64,000 nucleotides of DNA. Source: Tannerella sp. (GTDB lineage: Bacteria > Bacteroidota > Bacteroidia > Bacteroidales > Tannerellaceae). The translations under genes and the position numbers were made by a program. Under the pieces are notes generated by a model. It was not told the DNA's origin. It saw only the letters and a program-made list of their open reading frames with translations, and did not search any database. The stretch lies in assembly GCA_031285565.1 (NCBI GenBank), contig JAITVY010000030.1:1-64000 (forward strand), in the 5' to 3' direction. This document shows positions 45,044-54,691 of this stretch, piece by piece; positions within the stretch are counted from its first letter, which is position 1, and every line of letters begins with the position of its first letter.

Positions 45044-47218
45044 ATGAATGCAAAAAAGAACAAGACGAAAACAATTGCAAAACTACAGGGGAAAAAAGGC
45101 AAGAAAAAACGCATGAAAAAAGATGCAATGGTACAGGCTGTCTTAAATACGTTTCAAACCAACCCTAAAGCAATTTATAACTATAAACAAATTAGTAAAC
45201 AAATTGGCATTGAAAGCCAGGTTCAAAAGTTACAAATATCAGATATCCTCTATGATTTATCATATGATGGAATCGTAACTGAATTAGAACCGGGACGGTT
45301 CCGTTATAACAGTCTGGGAACTGTGGCTGTCGGGACATTTCAACGCCGCAGTAACGGAAAGAATTCGTTCATTCCTGAAGATGGAGGCGAACCCATCCGT
45401 ATAGCTGAACGAAATTCACACCATGCTATGGACGGCGATAAGGTGCGCGTACAGCTCTTTGCCCGTCGGAGGGGAGAACCCGAGGCGGAGGTCGTTGAGG
45501 TCTTAGAAAGCAAAAGAAGCACCTTTGTCGGCAAATTGCAAATATCAAGGGATATTGCTTTCTTAATTACGGAAGATAAAACACTGGCAAACGACATTTT
45601 TATTCCTAAAGACCTTCTGAAAGGAGGGAAAAACAATGATAAAGCAATTGTTCGCATCACCGAATGGCCTGATAATGCAAAAAATCCGTTAGGAGAAGTC
45701 ATTGATATATTAGGGGTTGCCGGACAGAATAACACAGAAATGCATGCTATTCTGGCTGAATATGGACTACCTTACACATATCCCAAAGAGGTAGAAGATG
45801 CAGCGGAAAAGATTCCGGAAACAATTACGCAAAAGGATATTGAGGAACGGGAAGACTTCCGCCAGATAACGACTTTTACAATTGACCCGCACGACGCAAA
45901 AGATTTTGACGATGCGCTTTCACTTCGTAAAACAGGAAATGGAAACTGGGAAATAGGCGTTCATATCGCTGATGTGACACATTACGTTAAGCCGGATACA
46001 ATCATTGATAAAGAAGCCTATGAACGGGCAACATCTGTTTATCTGGTAGACAGGACGATCCCCATGTTGCCCGAACGGTTATCTAACGGCTTGTGTTCAT
46101 TACGTCCAGACGAAGAAAAACTTTGTTTTTCCGTTATTTTTGAAATGAATGACAATGCCGAAGTACTTAATTCACGCATTTGCCACACAGTTATCAAAAG
46201 CGACCGCCGATTTACATATGAAGAAGCGCAACAGACAATCGAAACAGGAGAGGGAGAGCTGAAAGAAGAAATCCTTACCTTAAATAAGCTCGCGCAGGAA
46301 CTTCGGAAGAAACGTTTTGAAAACGGAGCGATAGACTTTGACCGTTACGAAGTGAAATTTGAAATTGATGAAAAAGGAAAACCTTTAAGAGTCTATTTTA
46401 AAGAGGCTAAAGAAGCCAATAAACTCATTGAAGAATTTATGCTGTTAGCAAATCTGACAGTAGCAGAATATGTAGGTAAACCTGAAAAGGGAAAACGTAA
46501 AAAAACATTCGTTTACCGCATCCACGAAACACCGAATCCTGAAAAAATGGAGAATTTTGCAGCATTTATTCGCCGTTTCGGATATAAATTGAAAACAACC
46601 GGTAGTAAGAATGATATCACAAAAAGTATAAACAGCCTGTTGGACAGTGCTAAAGGAAAGCCTGAAGAAAACCTGATAGAAACATTGGCTGTACGTTCGA
46701 TGCAAAAAGCTAGGTATTCCACCGAAAACATCGGACACTATGGATTAGCTTTCAGTTACTATTCACACTTTACATCACCTATCCGCCGTTATCCGGATAT
46801 GATGGCGCATCGCCTGCTGGAACGTTACCTGGCTGACGGAAGAAGTGTCTCTAAGGAAAAATGCGAAGAAGAATGCGATCATTGCTCACAAATGGAGCAA
46901 ATAGCCGCTAACGCCGAACGCGCATCCATCAAGTATAAACAGGTTGAATTTATGAGCGACAAAGTCGGTAAAATATTCGATGGAGTTATCTCCGGTGTAA
47001 CCGAATGGGGGTTATATGTCGAACTCAACGAGAATAAATGTGAGGGAATGGTTCCCATCCGCGACCTGGATGACGATTATTACGAATTCGACGAAAAAAA
47101 TTATTGCTTAACCGGCAGACGAACAAGACGTACTTATCAATTAGGAGATCCGGTAACAATCAAGGTAGTACAAGCAAACCTTGAGCGGAAACAATTGGAT
47201 TTCGTCCTGGCGGAGTAA
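45044..47218 (+). CDS. rnr: ribonuclease R
   Basis: A 724-residue 3'-5' exoribonuclease. It has a very lysine-rich N-terminus (1-28), then a winged-helix region, cold-shock RNA-binding domains (about 80-240), the RNB catalytic domain (~255-600; FTIDPHDAKDFDDALSL with the metal-binding aspartates, then GVHIADVTHYV), and a C-terminal S1 domain (GKIFDGVISGVTEWGLYVEL). It degrades structured RNA and takes part in ribosome and messenger quality control. It starts 26 bp after the split SMP-30 gene and ends at a bidirectional terminator. Confidence 0.96.
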   Translation: MNAKKNKTKTIAKLQGKKGKKKRMKKDAMVQAVLNTFQTNPKAIYNYKQISKQIGIESQVQKLQISDILYDLSYDGIVTELEPGRFRYNSLGTVAVGTFQRRSNGKNSFIPEDGGEPIRIAERNSHHAMDGDKVRVQLFARRRGEPEAEVVEVLESKRSTFVGKLQISRDIAFLITEDKTLANDIFIPKDLLKGGKNNDKAIVRITEWPDNAKNPLGEVIDILGVAGQNNTEMHAILAEYGLPYTYPKEVEDAAEKIPETITQKDIEEREDFRQITTFTIDPHDAKDFDDALSLRKTGNGNWEIGVHIADVTHYVKPDTIIDKEAYERATSVYLVDRTIPMLPERLSNGLCSLRPDEEKLCFSVIFEMNDNAEVLNSRICHTVIKSDRRFTYEEAQQTIETGEGELKEEILTLNKLAQELRKKRFENGAIDFDRYEVKFEIDEKGKPLRVYFKEAKEANKLIEEFMLLANLTVAEYVGKPEKGKRKKTFVYRIHETPNPEKMENFAAFIRRFGYKLKTTGSKNDITKSINSLLDSAKGKPEENLIETLAVRSMQKARYSTENIGHYGLAFSYYSHFTSPIRRYPDMMAHRLLERYLADGRSVSKEKCEEECDHCSQMEQIAANAERASIKYKQVEFMSDKVGKIFDGVISGVTEWGLYVELNENKCEGMVPIRDLDDDYYEFDEKNYCLTGRRTRRTYQLGDPVTIKVVQANLERKQLDFVLAE

Positions 47219-47221
47219 GAT

Positions 47222-47256
47222 AAAAAAAGGTTCGCAAAAATTGCGAACCTTTTTTT
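47222..47256. terminator. bidirectional terminator between rnr and typA
   Basis: A7-GGTTCGCAA (47222-47237), a 3-nt loop, and TTGCGAACC-T7 (47241-47256) form a perfect stem with A- and T-runs, so it can end transcription from both sides. It lies between convergent rnr (stop 47218) and typA (stop 47264). Confidence 0.92.
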
Positions 47257-47263
47257 ATTCAGC

Positions 47264-49063
47264 CTAAACTTTATTTTGCCGTTTTCGTTCGGTTTCATCC
47301 AGAATAATTTTACGCATACGCATATAATTAGGAGTAATTTCCACATACTCGTCCACCCTGATATACTCAAGTGCATCTTCCAAACTAAAAATAAGCGGAG
47401 GAGCCAATGCCACTTTATCATCCGAACCGGAGGCACGCATATTAGTCAGTTTTTTTGACTTTGTTACGTTTACCACCAGGTCGCCTTCTTTTGTATGTTC
47501 TCCAACCACCTGTCCGGCATATACATCTTCTCCGGGAGCAATAAAGAAACGTCCGCGAGACTGCAGGTTATTTAAAGCATATGCATAAGCCGTTCCTGTT
47601 TCCATCGCAATTATAGAACCATTCTGACGCCGTTCAATCACACCTTTCCAGGGCTGGAATTCAAGAAAACGATGTGCAATAATAGCCTCTCCGGCCGAAA
47701 GAGTCAATAACATATTATTGATCCCGATAATTCCGCGCGATGGTATTGTAAACTCAAGGAAAATACGCCCATTCTTATTTTCCATCTGCAATAATTCCCC
47801 CCGCCGCTTTGTGACCACATCAATGACTTTACTGGCACATTCTTCCGGTAGATTAATAGTTAATTGTTCAACCGGTTCACATTTTTGTCCGTCAATTTCT
47901 TTAATGATAACCTGTGGCTGGCCAACCTGTAACTCATAACCTTCGCGACGCATCGTTTCTATTAGCACAGATAAATGCAATACACCTCTTCCAAATACCA
48001 GCCACGAATCAGCTGAATCAGTCTGTTCAATACGCAAAGCCAGGTTTCGGTCCAACTCTTTCATCAAACGTTCATATATATGGCGCGATGTGACGAATTT
48101 ACCGTCTTTACCGAAGAATGGCGAATTATTAATCGTAAAAAGCATCGACATAGTGGGCTCATCTATTGCGATTGTAGGCAATGGTTCGGGTTGACTAATA
48201 TCAGCTATCGTTTCACCGATTTCGAAGCCTTCTACGCCAATTACAGCACAAATATCGCCTGACTGAACAGATGGGACCTTCGTACGTCCTAATCCTTCAA
48301 AAATATCAATTTCTTTCACCTTCGATTTGACTTGTGTGCCGTCACGCTTACAAAGCATAATTTCCTGGCCTTCCTTCAGCTCACCACGATGAACACGCCC
48401 TACAGCTATACGTCCTACATATTTCGAAAAATCCAGCGATGTAATCAGCATTTGAGAAGGCCCCTCCAATACTTCCGGTTCAGGAATATATTCGATAATA
48501 CCGTCTAACAGCGCAAAAATATTTTCTGCCGGTTGTTTCCAATCCGTAGACATCCAGCCTTGCTTTGCTGAACCATAGAAAGTCGGAAAATCCAACTGTT
48601 CTTCTGTAGCATCGAGACTAAACATCAGGTCAAAGACCATTTCCTGAACTTCAGACGGACGACAATTCGGCTTATCAACCTTATTAATCACAACAATCGG
48701 TTTAAGCCCTATCTGAACCGCCTTTTGAAGTACAAAACGAGTTTGTGGCATAGGACCTTCAAAAGCATCCACCAATAATAGACATCCGTCCGCCATATTC
48801 AATACACGTTCCACTTCACCACCAAAATCGGCATGGCCCGGTGTATCAATAATATTAATCTTATAATCTTTATAATTAATTGAGACGTTTTTCGCTAAAA
48901 TAGTAATCCCTCGCTCACGTTCCAAGTCATTATTGTCGAGAAACTGGTCTAAATCTGCCTGTTCCTCACGAAATAACTTGCCCGCTAAAAGCATTTTATC
49001 TACCAATGTTGTCTTCCCATGATCGACATGGGCAATAATTGCAATGTTTCTTATTTTCTGCAT
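47264..49063 (-). CDS. typA: ribosome-associated GTPase TypA/BipA
   Basis: A 599-residue translational GTPase related to EF-G that acts in ribosome assembly and stress adaptation. The G-domain motifs are intact: G1 [16 protein letters not shown]2 [12 protein letters not shown]3 [15 protein letters not shown]4 NKVDKP. They are followed by the beta-barrel, domains III and V, and the BipA-specific C-terminus, which ends in a basic tail. Length matches the family. On the minus strand TATTTTTG (49091 to 49084) is a possible -7 box 20 bp before the start. Confidence 0.97.
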   Translation of the reverse strand: MQKIRNIAIIAHVDHGKTTLVDKMLLAGKLFREEQADLDQFLDNNDLERERGITILAKNVSINYKDYKINIIDTPGHADFGGEVERVLNMADGCLLLVDAFEGPMPQTRFVLQKAVQIGLKPIVVINKVDKPNCRPSEVQEMVFDLMFSLDATEEQLDFPTFYGSAKQGWMSTDWKQPAENIFALLDGIIEYIPEPEVLEGPSQMLITSLDFSKYVGRIAVGRVHRGELKEGQEIMLCKRDGTQVKSKVKEIDIFEGLGRTKVPSVQSGDICAVIGVEGFEIGETIADISQPEPLPTIAIDEPTMSMLFTINNSPFFGKDGKFVTSRHIYERLMKELDRNLALRIEQTDSADSWLVFGRGVLHLSVLIETMRREGYELQVGQPQVIIKEIDGQKCEPVEQLTINLPEECASKVIDVVTKRRGELLQMENKNGRIFLEFTIPSRGIIGINNMLLTLSAGEAIIAHRFLEFQPWKGVIERRQNGSIIAMETGTAYAYALNNLQSRGRFFIAPGEDVYAGQVVGEHTKEGDLVVNVTKSKKLTNMRASGSDDKVALAPPLIFSLEDALEYIRVDEYVEITPNYMRMRKIILDETERKRQNKV

Positions 49064-49133
49064 ATAACCTAATTTTCAGGGGACAAAAATAGTCATAAAT
49101 TATCAAGCATCATAAAAAAATAGCCAAAAGGTA

Positions 49134-49163
49134 TTGTGCTTCAGAAAAGAATCTATACCTTTG
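49134..49163 (+). promoter_or_regulatory. rpsO promoter
   Basis: TTG (49134-49136), 19 bp, then TACCTTTG (49156-49163): the best -33/-7 pair in the window. The rpsO start codon is 45 bp downstream, as expected for a strong ribosomal protein promoter. Confidence 0.8.
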
Positions 49164-49208
49164 CATCCGCTTAAATAAAATGGTATTAATTTATTAGAAA
49201 GTAAAAAC

Positions 49209-49484
49209 ATGTATTTAGATTCAGAAAAAAAACAAGAGCTTTTTAGTACACACGGAAGAGCCAAATCAAAAACAGACACCGGTTCTGCTGAAAGCCAGAT
49301 TGCACTGTTTACGTACCGGATTAGTCACTTGACGGAACATTTGAAAAAGAACCGAAAAGATTATGGCACGGCACGTTCATTGAAAATGTTAGTAGGAAAA
49401 CGCCGCCGCTTATTGGATTATTTAATGAAAATTAATATCGAAAGATATCGCTCTATCATTAAAGAACTAAGCATCAGAAAGTAA
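49209..49484 (+). CDS. rpsO: 30S ribosomal protein S15
   Basis: A 91-residue primary 16S rRNA-binding protein that nucleates the platform of the small subunit. Family marks: DTGSAESQIALFTYRISHLTEHL and RSLKMLVGKRRRLLDYL. It is a monocistronic unit with a canonical promoter and a strong terminator. In many bacteria S15 also represses its own messenger; no specific leader fold can be claimed here. Confidence 0.98.
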   Translation: MYLDSEKKQELFSTHGRAKSKTDTGSAESQIALFTYRISHLTEHLKKNRKDYGTARSLKMLVGKRRRLLDYLMKINIERYRSIIKELSIRK

Positions 49485-49503
49485 AAGCTTTTACACAGAA
49501 TAG

Positions 49504-49539
49504 AAAAAAGGCTGTTTGGAAATCCAAACAGCCTTTTTT
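49504..49539 (+). terminator. rpsO terminator
   Basis: GGCTGTTTGG (49510-49519), a 4-nt loop, and CCAAACAGCC (49524-49533) followed by six T residues, 25 bp past the stop codon. The A-run on the left could let it work on the other strand too. Confidence 0.92.
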
Positions 49540-49620
49540 AATGCGGATATTTCTTCCTGCCAGGGAAACTTTTTACTTAACAGCTTAAGGTTGGGTAAAA
49601 CATCCGATAATAGTAAAATC

Positions 49621-49660
49621 AATTACCCCGTTTCTACATCATCTTAGAAACGGGGTAATT
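49621..49660. terminator. 16-bp perfect hairpin between rpsO and ychF
   Basis: AATTACCCCGTTTCTA (49621-49636) pairs perfectly with TAGAAACGGGGTAATT (49645-49660) around an 8-nt loop. It lies 50 bp past the stop of the minus-strand ychF gene. On that strand it is followed by a weak T-rich stretch, so it is probably the ychF terminator. Confidence 0.65.
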
Positions 49661-49709
49661 GCACTATGAAAAAATATACATTATTGGAAAGCTTGCTAAG
49701 CTTAGTCCA

Positions 49710-50813
49710 TTAAACATTAAACCGGAAGTGCATAATATCGCCATCCTGCACGACATATTCTTTCCCTTCGACACTCATTTTCCCAGCTTCTTTTACAGCA
49801 GCTTCCGATCCGTAATGGATGAAATCGTCAAATTTAATCACTTCAGCACGAATAAATCCCTTTTCAAAATCAGTATGAATGACTCCGGCACATTGTGGAG
49901 CTTTACTTCCTCTTAAATACGTCCAGGCACGAACTTCCTGTACACCTGCTGTCAAAAAGGTCTCCAGATTTAATAATTTATAGGCCGCTTTAATCAAACG
50001 GCTTACGCCTGATTGCTCTAGTCCGATCTCATTCAGGAACATTTCACGTTCTTCATATGTCTCTAATTCAGCTATTTCACTTTCTATCTTAGCAGCAACT
50101 ACTAATATTTCAGCGTCTTCATCTTTAACAGCTTCGCTGATTTGTTTCACATGTAAATTCCCACTGACAGCGCTTGCCTCATCTACATTGCAGACATATA
50201 AAACTGGTTTGTTAGTTAATAAAAACAATTCATAAGCTACTTTCTGCTCATCTTTCGTCTCAAAACTAACTGTACGGGCATTTTTACCTTGTTCTAAAGC
50301 TTGTTTATATTTTAATAATACTTCATAAGCCAGTTTAGCCTGTTTATCGCCCCCTGTTTGTGCTTGCTTCTGTACCTTGGTAATACGGCTCTCAACGGTT
50401 TCGAGATCTTTAATCTGCAGCTCTGTGTCGATAATTTCTTTATCGCGCAACGGATTTACACTACCATCCACATGCACGATATTATCGTCATCAAAACAAC
50501 GTAAAACATGCAAAATAGCATCCGTTTCCCGTATATTCGCTAAAAATTTATTTCCTAATCCTTCGCCTTTGCTCGCTCCTTTTACTAATCCGGCAATATC
50601 CACAATCTCTACTGTTGTAGGGACAATCCGTTCAGGATGTATAATTTCAGCCAATTGATTCAACCGTTCATCAGGAACCGTAATAACGCCTACATTCGGT
50701 TCGATTGTACAGAAAGGAAAATTAGCCGATTGAGCTTTTGCATTTGATAAACAATTAAACAACGTAGATTTTCCAACATTCGGAAGACCTACGATACCAC
50801 ATTTTAATGCCAT
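49710..50813 (-). CDS. ychF: redox-regulated ATPase YchF
   Basis: A 367-residue Obg-family P-loop protein that prefers ATP and binds ribosomes. Motifs: GLPNVGKSTLFNCLSNAKA (G1), VEIVDIAGLVKGASKGEGLG (G3 area), the altered G4 NVDE that relaxes guanine specificity, a coiled-coil insert, and a C-terminal TGS domain (FLTAGVQEVRAWTYLRG, then a final DGDIMHFRFNV). Length is standard. Its promoter lies in the first of three tandem repeats. Confidence 0.97.
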   Translation of the reverse strand: MALKCGIVGLPNVGKSTLFNCLSNAKAQSANFPFCTIEPNVGVITVPDERLNQLAEIIHPERIVPTTVEIVDIAGLVKGASKGEGLGNKFLANIRETDAILHVLRCFDDDNIVHVDGSVNPLRDKEIIDTELQIKDLETVESRITKVQKQAQTGGDKQAKLAYEVLLKYKQALEQGKNARTVSFETKDEQKVAYELFLLTNKPVLYVCNVDEASAVSGNLHVKQISEAVKDEDAEILVVAAKIESEIAELETYEEREMFLNEIGLEQSGVSRLIKAAYKLLNLETFLTAGVQEVRAWTYLRGSKAPQCAGVIHTDFEKGFIRAEVIKFDDFIHYGSEAAVKEAGKMSVEGKEYVVQDGDIMHFRFNV

Positions 50814-50850
50814 TTTATTTCTTGATTTGTTAATTATTCAGAATCAGCGT

Positions 50851-51067
50851 GCAAAGATAGTGCAAGCCGAAAGTAATACAAAATAAACAAGTTTATTTTT
50901 ATTACTAAGGCGCAGCCTATTTTATAGAAAGATAGTGCAAGCTGAGAGAAAAGGCAAAAATAAAATATTTTTTGTTTTTAATTTTCCGAGGCGCAGCCTG
51001 TTTTATTGAAAGATAGTGCAAACCGAAAGTAATACAAAATGAGCTTATCTATTTTTATTACCGAGGC
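50851..51067. repeat. three tandem ~78-bp repeats upstream of ychF
   Basis: Units begin at about 50851, 50927 and 51008, each with AAAGATAGTGCAA, then an A/T-rich imperfect hairpin, then an AAGGCGCAGCC or GAGGCGCAGCC word (shortened in the last unit). In the ychF direction the first word reads TATCTTTG, a perfect -7 box (50859 to 50852); in the other two units it reads TATCTTTC. Confidence 0.75.
50852..50859 (-). promoter_or_regulatory. ychF -7 promoter box
   Basis: TATCTTTG on the minus strand, 38 bp before the ychF start codon, inside the proximal tandem repeat unit. Confidence 0.6.
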
Positions 51068-51117
51068 TTTACACATTTCATCTTACAGCAAAACGATTTC
51101 GCATTTTGCCGTACCTT

Positions 51118-52668
51118 CTACCTCTTCTTGTAACGAATCGGTATAATTACACCCATATCAATCGGATCGCCATGTAATGTTGCCGGTTCCCATTTATTTT
51201 TAAGTGATTTAACAGCGTTTATTGCATTCTCGTCAAGCAAGGTATCTCCAGAATCAGTGTATAATTTAACATCTGTCATTGTGCCGTCTTTATGAACCAT
51301 AGCCTGCACCCGGACGATAACTTCATCCCTCATTCCTGTAGATACAGGTGCCAGATATTTCACTAATTCTTTTACCAAACCCTCATATTTAGGCTCTGTA
51401 CGTGTTGTATCTTCATAAAGCGTCTTTAAAGCGCCATGTTCATCCTTTTTCACAAGAGTACAGTAATATTCATTCCCTACAGTATCCAAACTAAATAACA
51501 TAATACGTGAACCTAAGATATCATCATAAAAATGCCGGCGTTTTTTTATGATGTGCACTTCATCCGGATCACAACCCATACTAATAATCATTGTTTTATA
51601 ATATACACTTCCCTCAATACGATATATATCCTTCATAAATTTATTCATATTGTCTCCTCTATATGACTTACTACACAGCTCTTGCGCATCCATCTGTGCA
51701 TTATTCCTATAAATATGATAGGATGAAAAATCCAGAACCGTACCTTCTATTTTAGAATCAAGATATTCGCCTTTTTCAGAAAAATAAAAATCTTCCAGAT
51801 GAAGTTCCACGATGCGGCTGTCATATATCAGGTGTAACATACCATTCTCAAAAGCAGAAACAAGCAAGGGTATCGTATCTAAATAAACCAAATCACCAAC
51901 CATATCTTTTGTTATGGATGTATAATCATACCGGGGAGGTGGAATTATGCTAAGATCAACCAAGCCTGACCGGATATCAAAGAACTGGTGCCCCTTTAAA
52001 TAGAAAGAAAAAATATGGGAAACCGTATCTGCAGTAGACTTTATTTCGTAAACCAACGGCTTACTTTCATCAAGAAAGATATTCCCCTCAAATTTATCTG
52101 ATAAATTATAAATTAACTCAATACAGGCTCCATCTAAAGCTTTCACAGGCTCGGTAACCAATCCGTGCAATTTTGGATTTTCCGGTTGAAATACACGCAG
52201 ATTAAATTGCTGGTAATACGTTTCTTTAGTTAAATTGTTCCCTGCCGGATAATGGCTTTCAAAACGAAACTCATGTAGGTAAAATTCATTTAAATACAGG
52301 TTATCAATGATTGGCTTAAGTATTTCTTTTACTAAAGATGAATCAAAATCTTCATACTTTAACTCAAATGGTGGTAAAATAGAATCCGGATCCAGTATTC
52401 TATTAACCAAGCCTTTTGAAGGATAGTATAGGCTCCATCCACGGTTCATCTTCATTTGACCGCATCTGTCAGCATCTTCAAACTCCGAAATGTGGGCAAA
52501 AAAGTCGGTTGCATCTATATTCTCCGGTTGAAGAGGATCATATTTACCCACCATTTTTATGATCCGGGATAGAGGAGAAGTATTTAAATCATTATCCTGA
52601 TTTAACAAAATATATATGCCTACCAACGCCCAATAAACAATGGTAATCAACAAAAGTTTTTTCATCAA
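51118..52668 (-). CDS. hypothetical protein with N-terminal anchor and TonB C-terminal-like domain
   Basis: A 516-residue protein with an N-terminal hydrophobic helix (about 3-21, LLLITIVYWALVGIYILL). It has a large middle region of unknown fold rich in acidic and aromatic residues, and a C-terminal TonB-like domain (~445-516; IVRVQAMVHKDGTMTDVKLY, then WEPATLHGDPIDMGVIIPI). Such domains occur in Bacteroidota proteins unrelated to true TonB energy transfer. There is no proline-rich linker and no exbB/exbD nearby, so it is unlikely to be the TonB of the cell. It lies 41 bp downstream of uraA. Confidence 0.7.
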   Translation of the reverse strand: MMKKLLLITIVYWALVGIYILLNQDNDLNTSPLSRIIKMVGKYDPLQPENIDATDFFAHISEFEDADRCGQMKMNRGWSLYYPSKGLVNRILDPDSILPPFELKYEDFDSSLVKEILKPIIDNLYLNEFYLHEFRFESHYPAGNNLTKETYYQQFNLRVFQPENPKLHGLVTEPVKALDGACIELIYNLSDKFEGNIFLDESKPLVYEIKSTADTVSHIFSFYLKGHQFFDIRSGLVDLSIIPPPRYDYTSITKDMVGDLVYLDTIPLLVSAFENGMLHLIYDSRIVELHLEDFYFSEKGEYLDSKIEGTVLDFSSYHIYRNNAQMDAQELCSKSYRGDNMNKFMKDIYRIEGSVYYKTMIISMGCDPDEVHIIKKRRHFYDDILGSRIMLFSLDTVGNEYYCTLVKKDEHGALKTLYEDTTRTEPKYEGLVKELVKYLAPVSTGMRDEVIVRVQAMVHKDGTMTDVKLYTDSGDTLLDENAINAVKSLKNKWEPATLHGDPIDMGVIIPIRYKKR

Positions 52669-52709
52669 TATCTATTTTTGTTGCTTACAAAACAATATAA
52701 AACCGTATA

Positions 52710-54002
52710 TCAATTTATTTCAGCAGGTTCATCCTTATCGTTTGCAATATCCAAACGATCAATCAGATAAAACAAACCACCCATTATCATTCCTACAATA
52801 GTAGCCAGACACATCCCTGTCAATTGAACATCTCCTAATTGAATCGAAACGCCCGAAAGTCCTACAACGAAAACAATTGCCGTCATTGCCAGGTTACGCG
52901 CTTTTGCATAATTGACCTTACGATCAACCACCAGGCGGATACCGGAAGCCCCGATCATTCCGTATAATAAAAAACTGATCCCACCCATCACAGGACCTGG
53001 AATAGAACTAATCAAAGCAGATGCCGGGGCAAAGAAAGCAAGCAGGATGGATACAATAGCTGCTCCACCAATCACCCATACACTGTATACTTTAGTGACA
53101 GCCATTACTCCGATGTTTTCGCCATATGTAGTAGTAGGTACAGAGCCACAGAAACCGGAAAGTGTTGTAGAAATACCATCCGACAGTAACGTACGATGAA
53201 GTCCCGGATCCTTTAATAAATCACGACCTACTATTTCGCTCGTTACAACCTGATGACCAATATGTTCTGATATAACAACCAATGAAGCCGGTATAATAAT
53301 CAAAATAGCTTCGAGGCTAAATTTAGGAAACATAAAATTAGGCAATGCGAAAGCATTGGATTCAACAACCGGGGTAAAATCTACCAGACCCATAAACCAG
53401 GCAAGTACATAGCCTGAAATAATAGCAATTAAGATTGAAATAGCAGCAGCAAAACCACGAAATAACACTTGTCCCAAAACTGCAATCGCAATTGTTACTA
53501 CAAAAACAATCACAAAAGACGAATTAATCGCTGTATATGTTTCAGTCAAAATAAGCCCTCCGTTCCGTGCAGCCGTACCGGCAAGTTCTAGTCCGATAAG
53601 CGCTACCACAGGTCCCATAGCAGCAGGAGGAAGCACCAGGTCGATCCATTTGGTTCCTACAAATTTGACTAAACAAGCTACCGTACAAAAAATTAACCCT
53701 GTTACAACAAAACCTCCAAGGGCATACTGGTAACCATAATTAGGATCTGCCAAAAGTATAAATGTAGGCGACAAAAAAGCAAAGCTCGAACCAAGATATG
53801 CCGGCGATTTACCTTTTGTTATAGCTATAAAAATCAATGTGCCGATCCCATTCATCAACAACACAATAGCTGCACTCATTTCAAATAGCCAAGGCACTAA
53901 AACCGAAGCGCTGAACATCGCAAATGTATGTTGAATACTCAAAGGTATCCCTTTAAGTAAAGGAACCTTTTCTTCTACCTGAATAATCCGTTTTTTTTCC
54001 AC
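52710..54002 (-). CDS. uraA: uracil permease (uracil:proton symporter)
   Basis: A 430-residue inner-membrane transporter of the NCS2 family with about fourteen membrane segments. Visible marks: VLVPWLFEMSAAIVLLMNGIGT, a VISEHIGHQVVTSEIVG block with the conserved glutamate and histidine, and GFCGSVPTTTYGENIGVMAVT. It imports uracil, which the product of the gene immediately upstream (upp; 14-bp gap) converts to UMP, so the pair is a salvage operon. Confidence 0.94.
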   Translation of the reverse strand: MEKKRIIQVEEKVPLLKGIPLSIQHTFAMFSASVLVPWLFEMSAAIVLLMNGIGTLIFIAITKGKSPAYLGSSFAFLSPTFILLADPNYGYQYALGGFVVTGLIFCTVACLVKFVGTKWIDLVLPPAAMGPVVALIGLELAGTAARNGGLILTETYTAINSSFVIVFVVTIAIAVLGQVLFRGFAAAISILIAIISGYVLAWFMGLVDFTPVVESNAFALPNFMFPKFSLEAILIIIPASLVVISEHIGHQVVTSEIVGRDLLKDPGLHRTLLSDGISTTLSGFCGSVPTTTYGENIGVMAVTKVYSVWVIGGAAIVSILLAFFAPASALISSIPGPVMGGISFLLYGMIGASGIRLVVDRKVNYAKARNLAMTAIVFVVGLSGVSIQLGDVQLTGMCLATIVGMIMGGLFYLIDRLDIANDKDEPAEIN

Positions 54003-54016
54003 TTCTAAAACGAATG

Positions 54017-54646
54017 CTATTTTGTACCGAAAATACGATCTCCAGCATCACCCAATCCAGGTAATATATAAGCCTGCCCATCTAATCCGTCATCCTTAGC
54101 TGCTGTATAAATATCCACATCCGGATGTTCCTTTTGTACTTTATCTATACCTTGTGGTGCAGCCACAAGGCACATCAGGCGAATAGTCATACACCCTTTT
54201 TCTTTCAGCAGGCGAATCGCGTCCGAAGCGCTTCCACCTGTAGCCAACATCGGGTCGCAAAGAATCACCACCCTTTGCTCAATATCAAAAGGCAGCTTGC
54301 TGTAATAGAATACGGGTTGACATGTCTCATGATCACGATATAACCCTATATGCCCGACTTTAGCAACCGGTAACAGGTTCAATAATCCATCCACCATACC
54401 CAGTCCGGCACGCAGAACAGGCACAATTGCCAGTTTTTTCCCTGAAATTACCTTTGATTTCATTTTCCTCATGGGCGTTTCAATCTCTACTTCCGACAAA
54501 GGCAAATCACGGGTCAATTCATAACCCATCAACATGGATATTTCTTCCAGTAACTCTCGAAAATCTTTTGATCCTGTATTAATATCGCGCATAATTGTCA
54601 ATTTATGCTGGATCATAGGATGATTTACAATATGCAACTCACTCAT
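54017..54646 (-). CDS. upp: uracil phosphoribosyltransferase
   Basis: A 209-residue cytoplasmic enzyme making UMP from uracil and PRPP. The PRPP-binding loop is [19 protein letters not shown]. The substrate-binding segment [14 protein letters not shown] and the C-terminal uracil loop [17 protein letters not shown] are intact. Length is exactly that of the family. It is the first gene of the upp-uraA pair; a near-match -7 box TTACTTTG (54680 to 54673, minus strand) lies upstream. Confidence 0.97.
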   Translation of the reverse strand: MSELHIVNHPMIQHKLTIMRDINTGSKDFRELLEEISMLMGYELTRDLPLSEVEIETPMRKMKSKVISGKKLAIVPVLRAGLGMVDGLLNLLPVAKVGHIGLYRDHETCQPVFYYSKLPFDIEQRVVILCDPMLATGGSASDAIRLLKEKGCMTIRLMCLVAAPQGIDKVQKEHPDVDIYTAAKDDGLDGQAYILPGLGDAGDRIFGTK

Positions 54647-54691
54647 TTATATTATATTTATTATTTAAATAGCAAAGTAACTGATGGAATT

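Noticed and set aside
51118-51340. TonB energy-transducing protein
   Set aside because: The C-terminal domain is TonB-like, but there is no proline-rich linker and exbB/exbD are absent, so an energy-coupling role is not supported.
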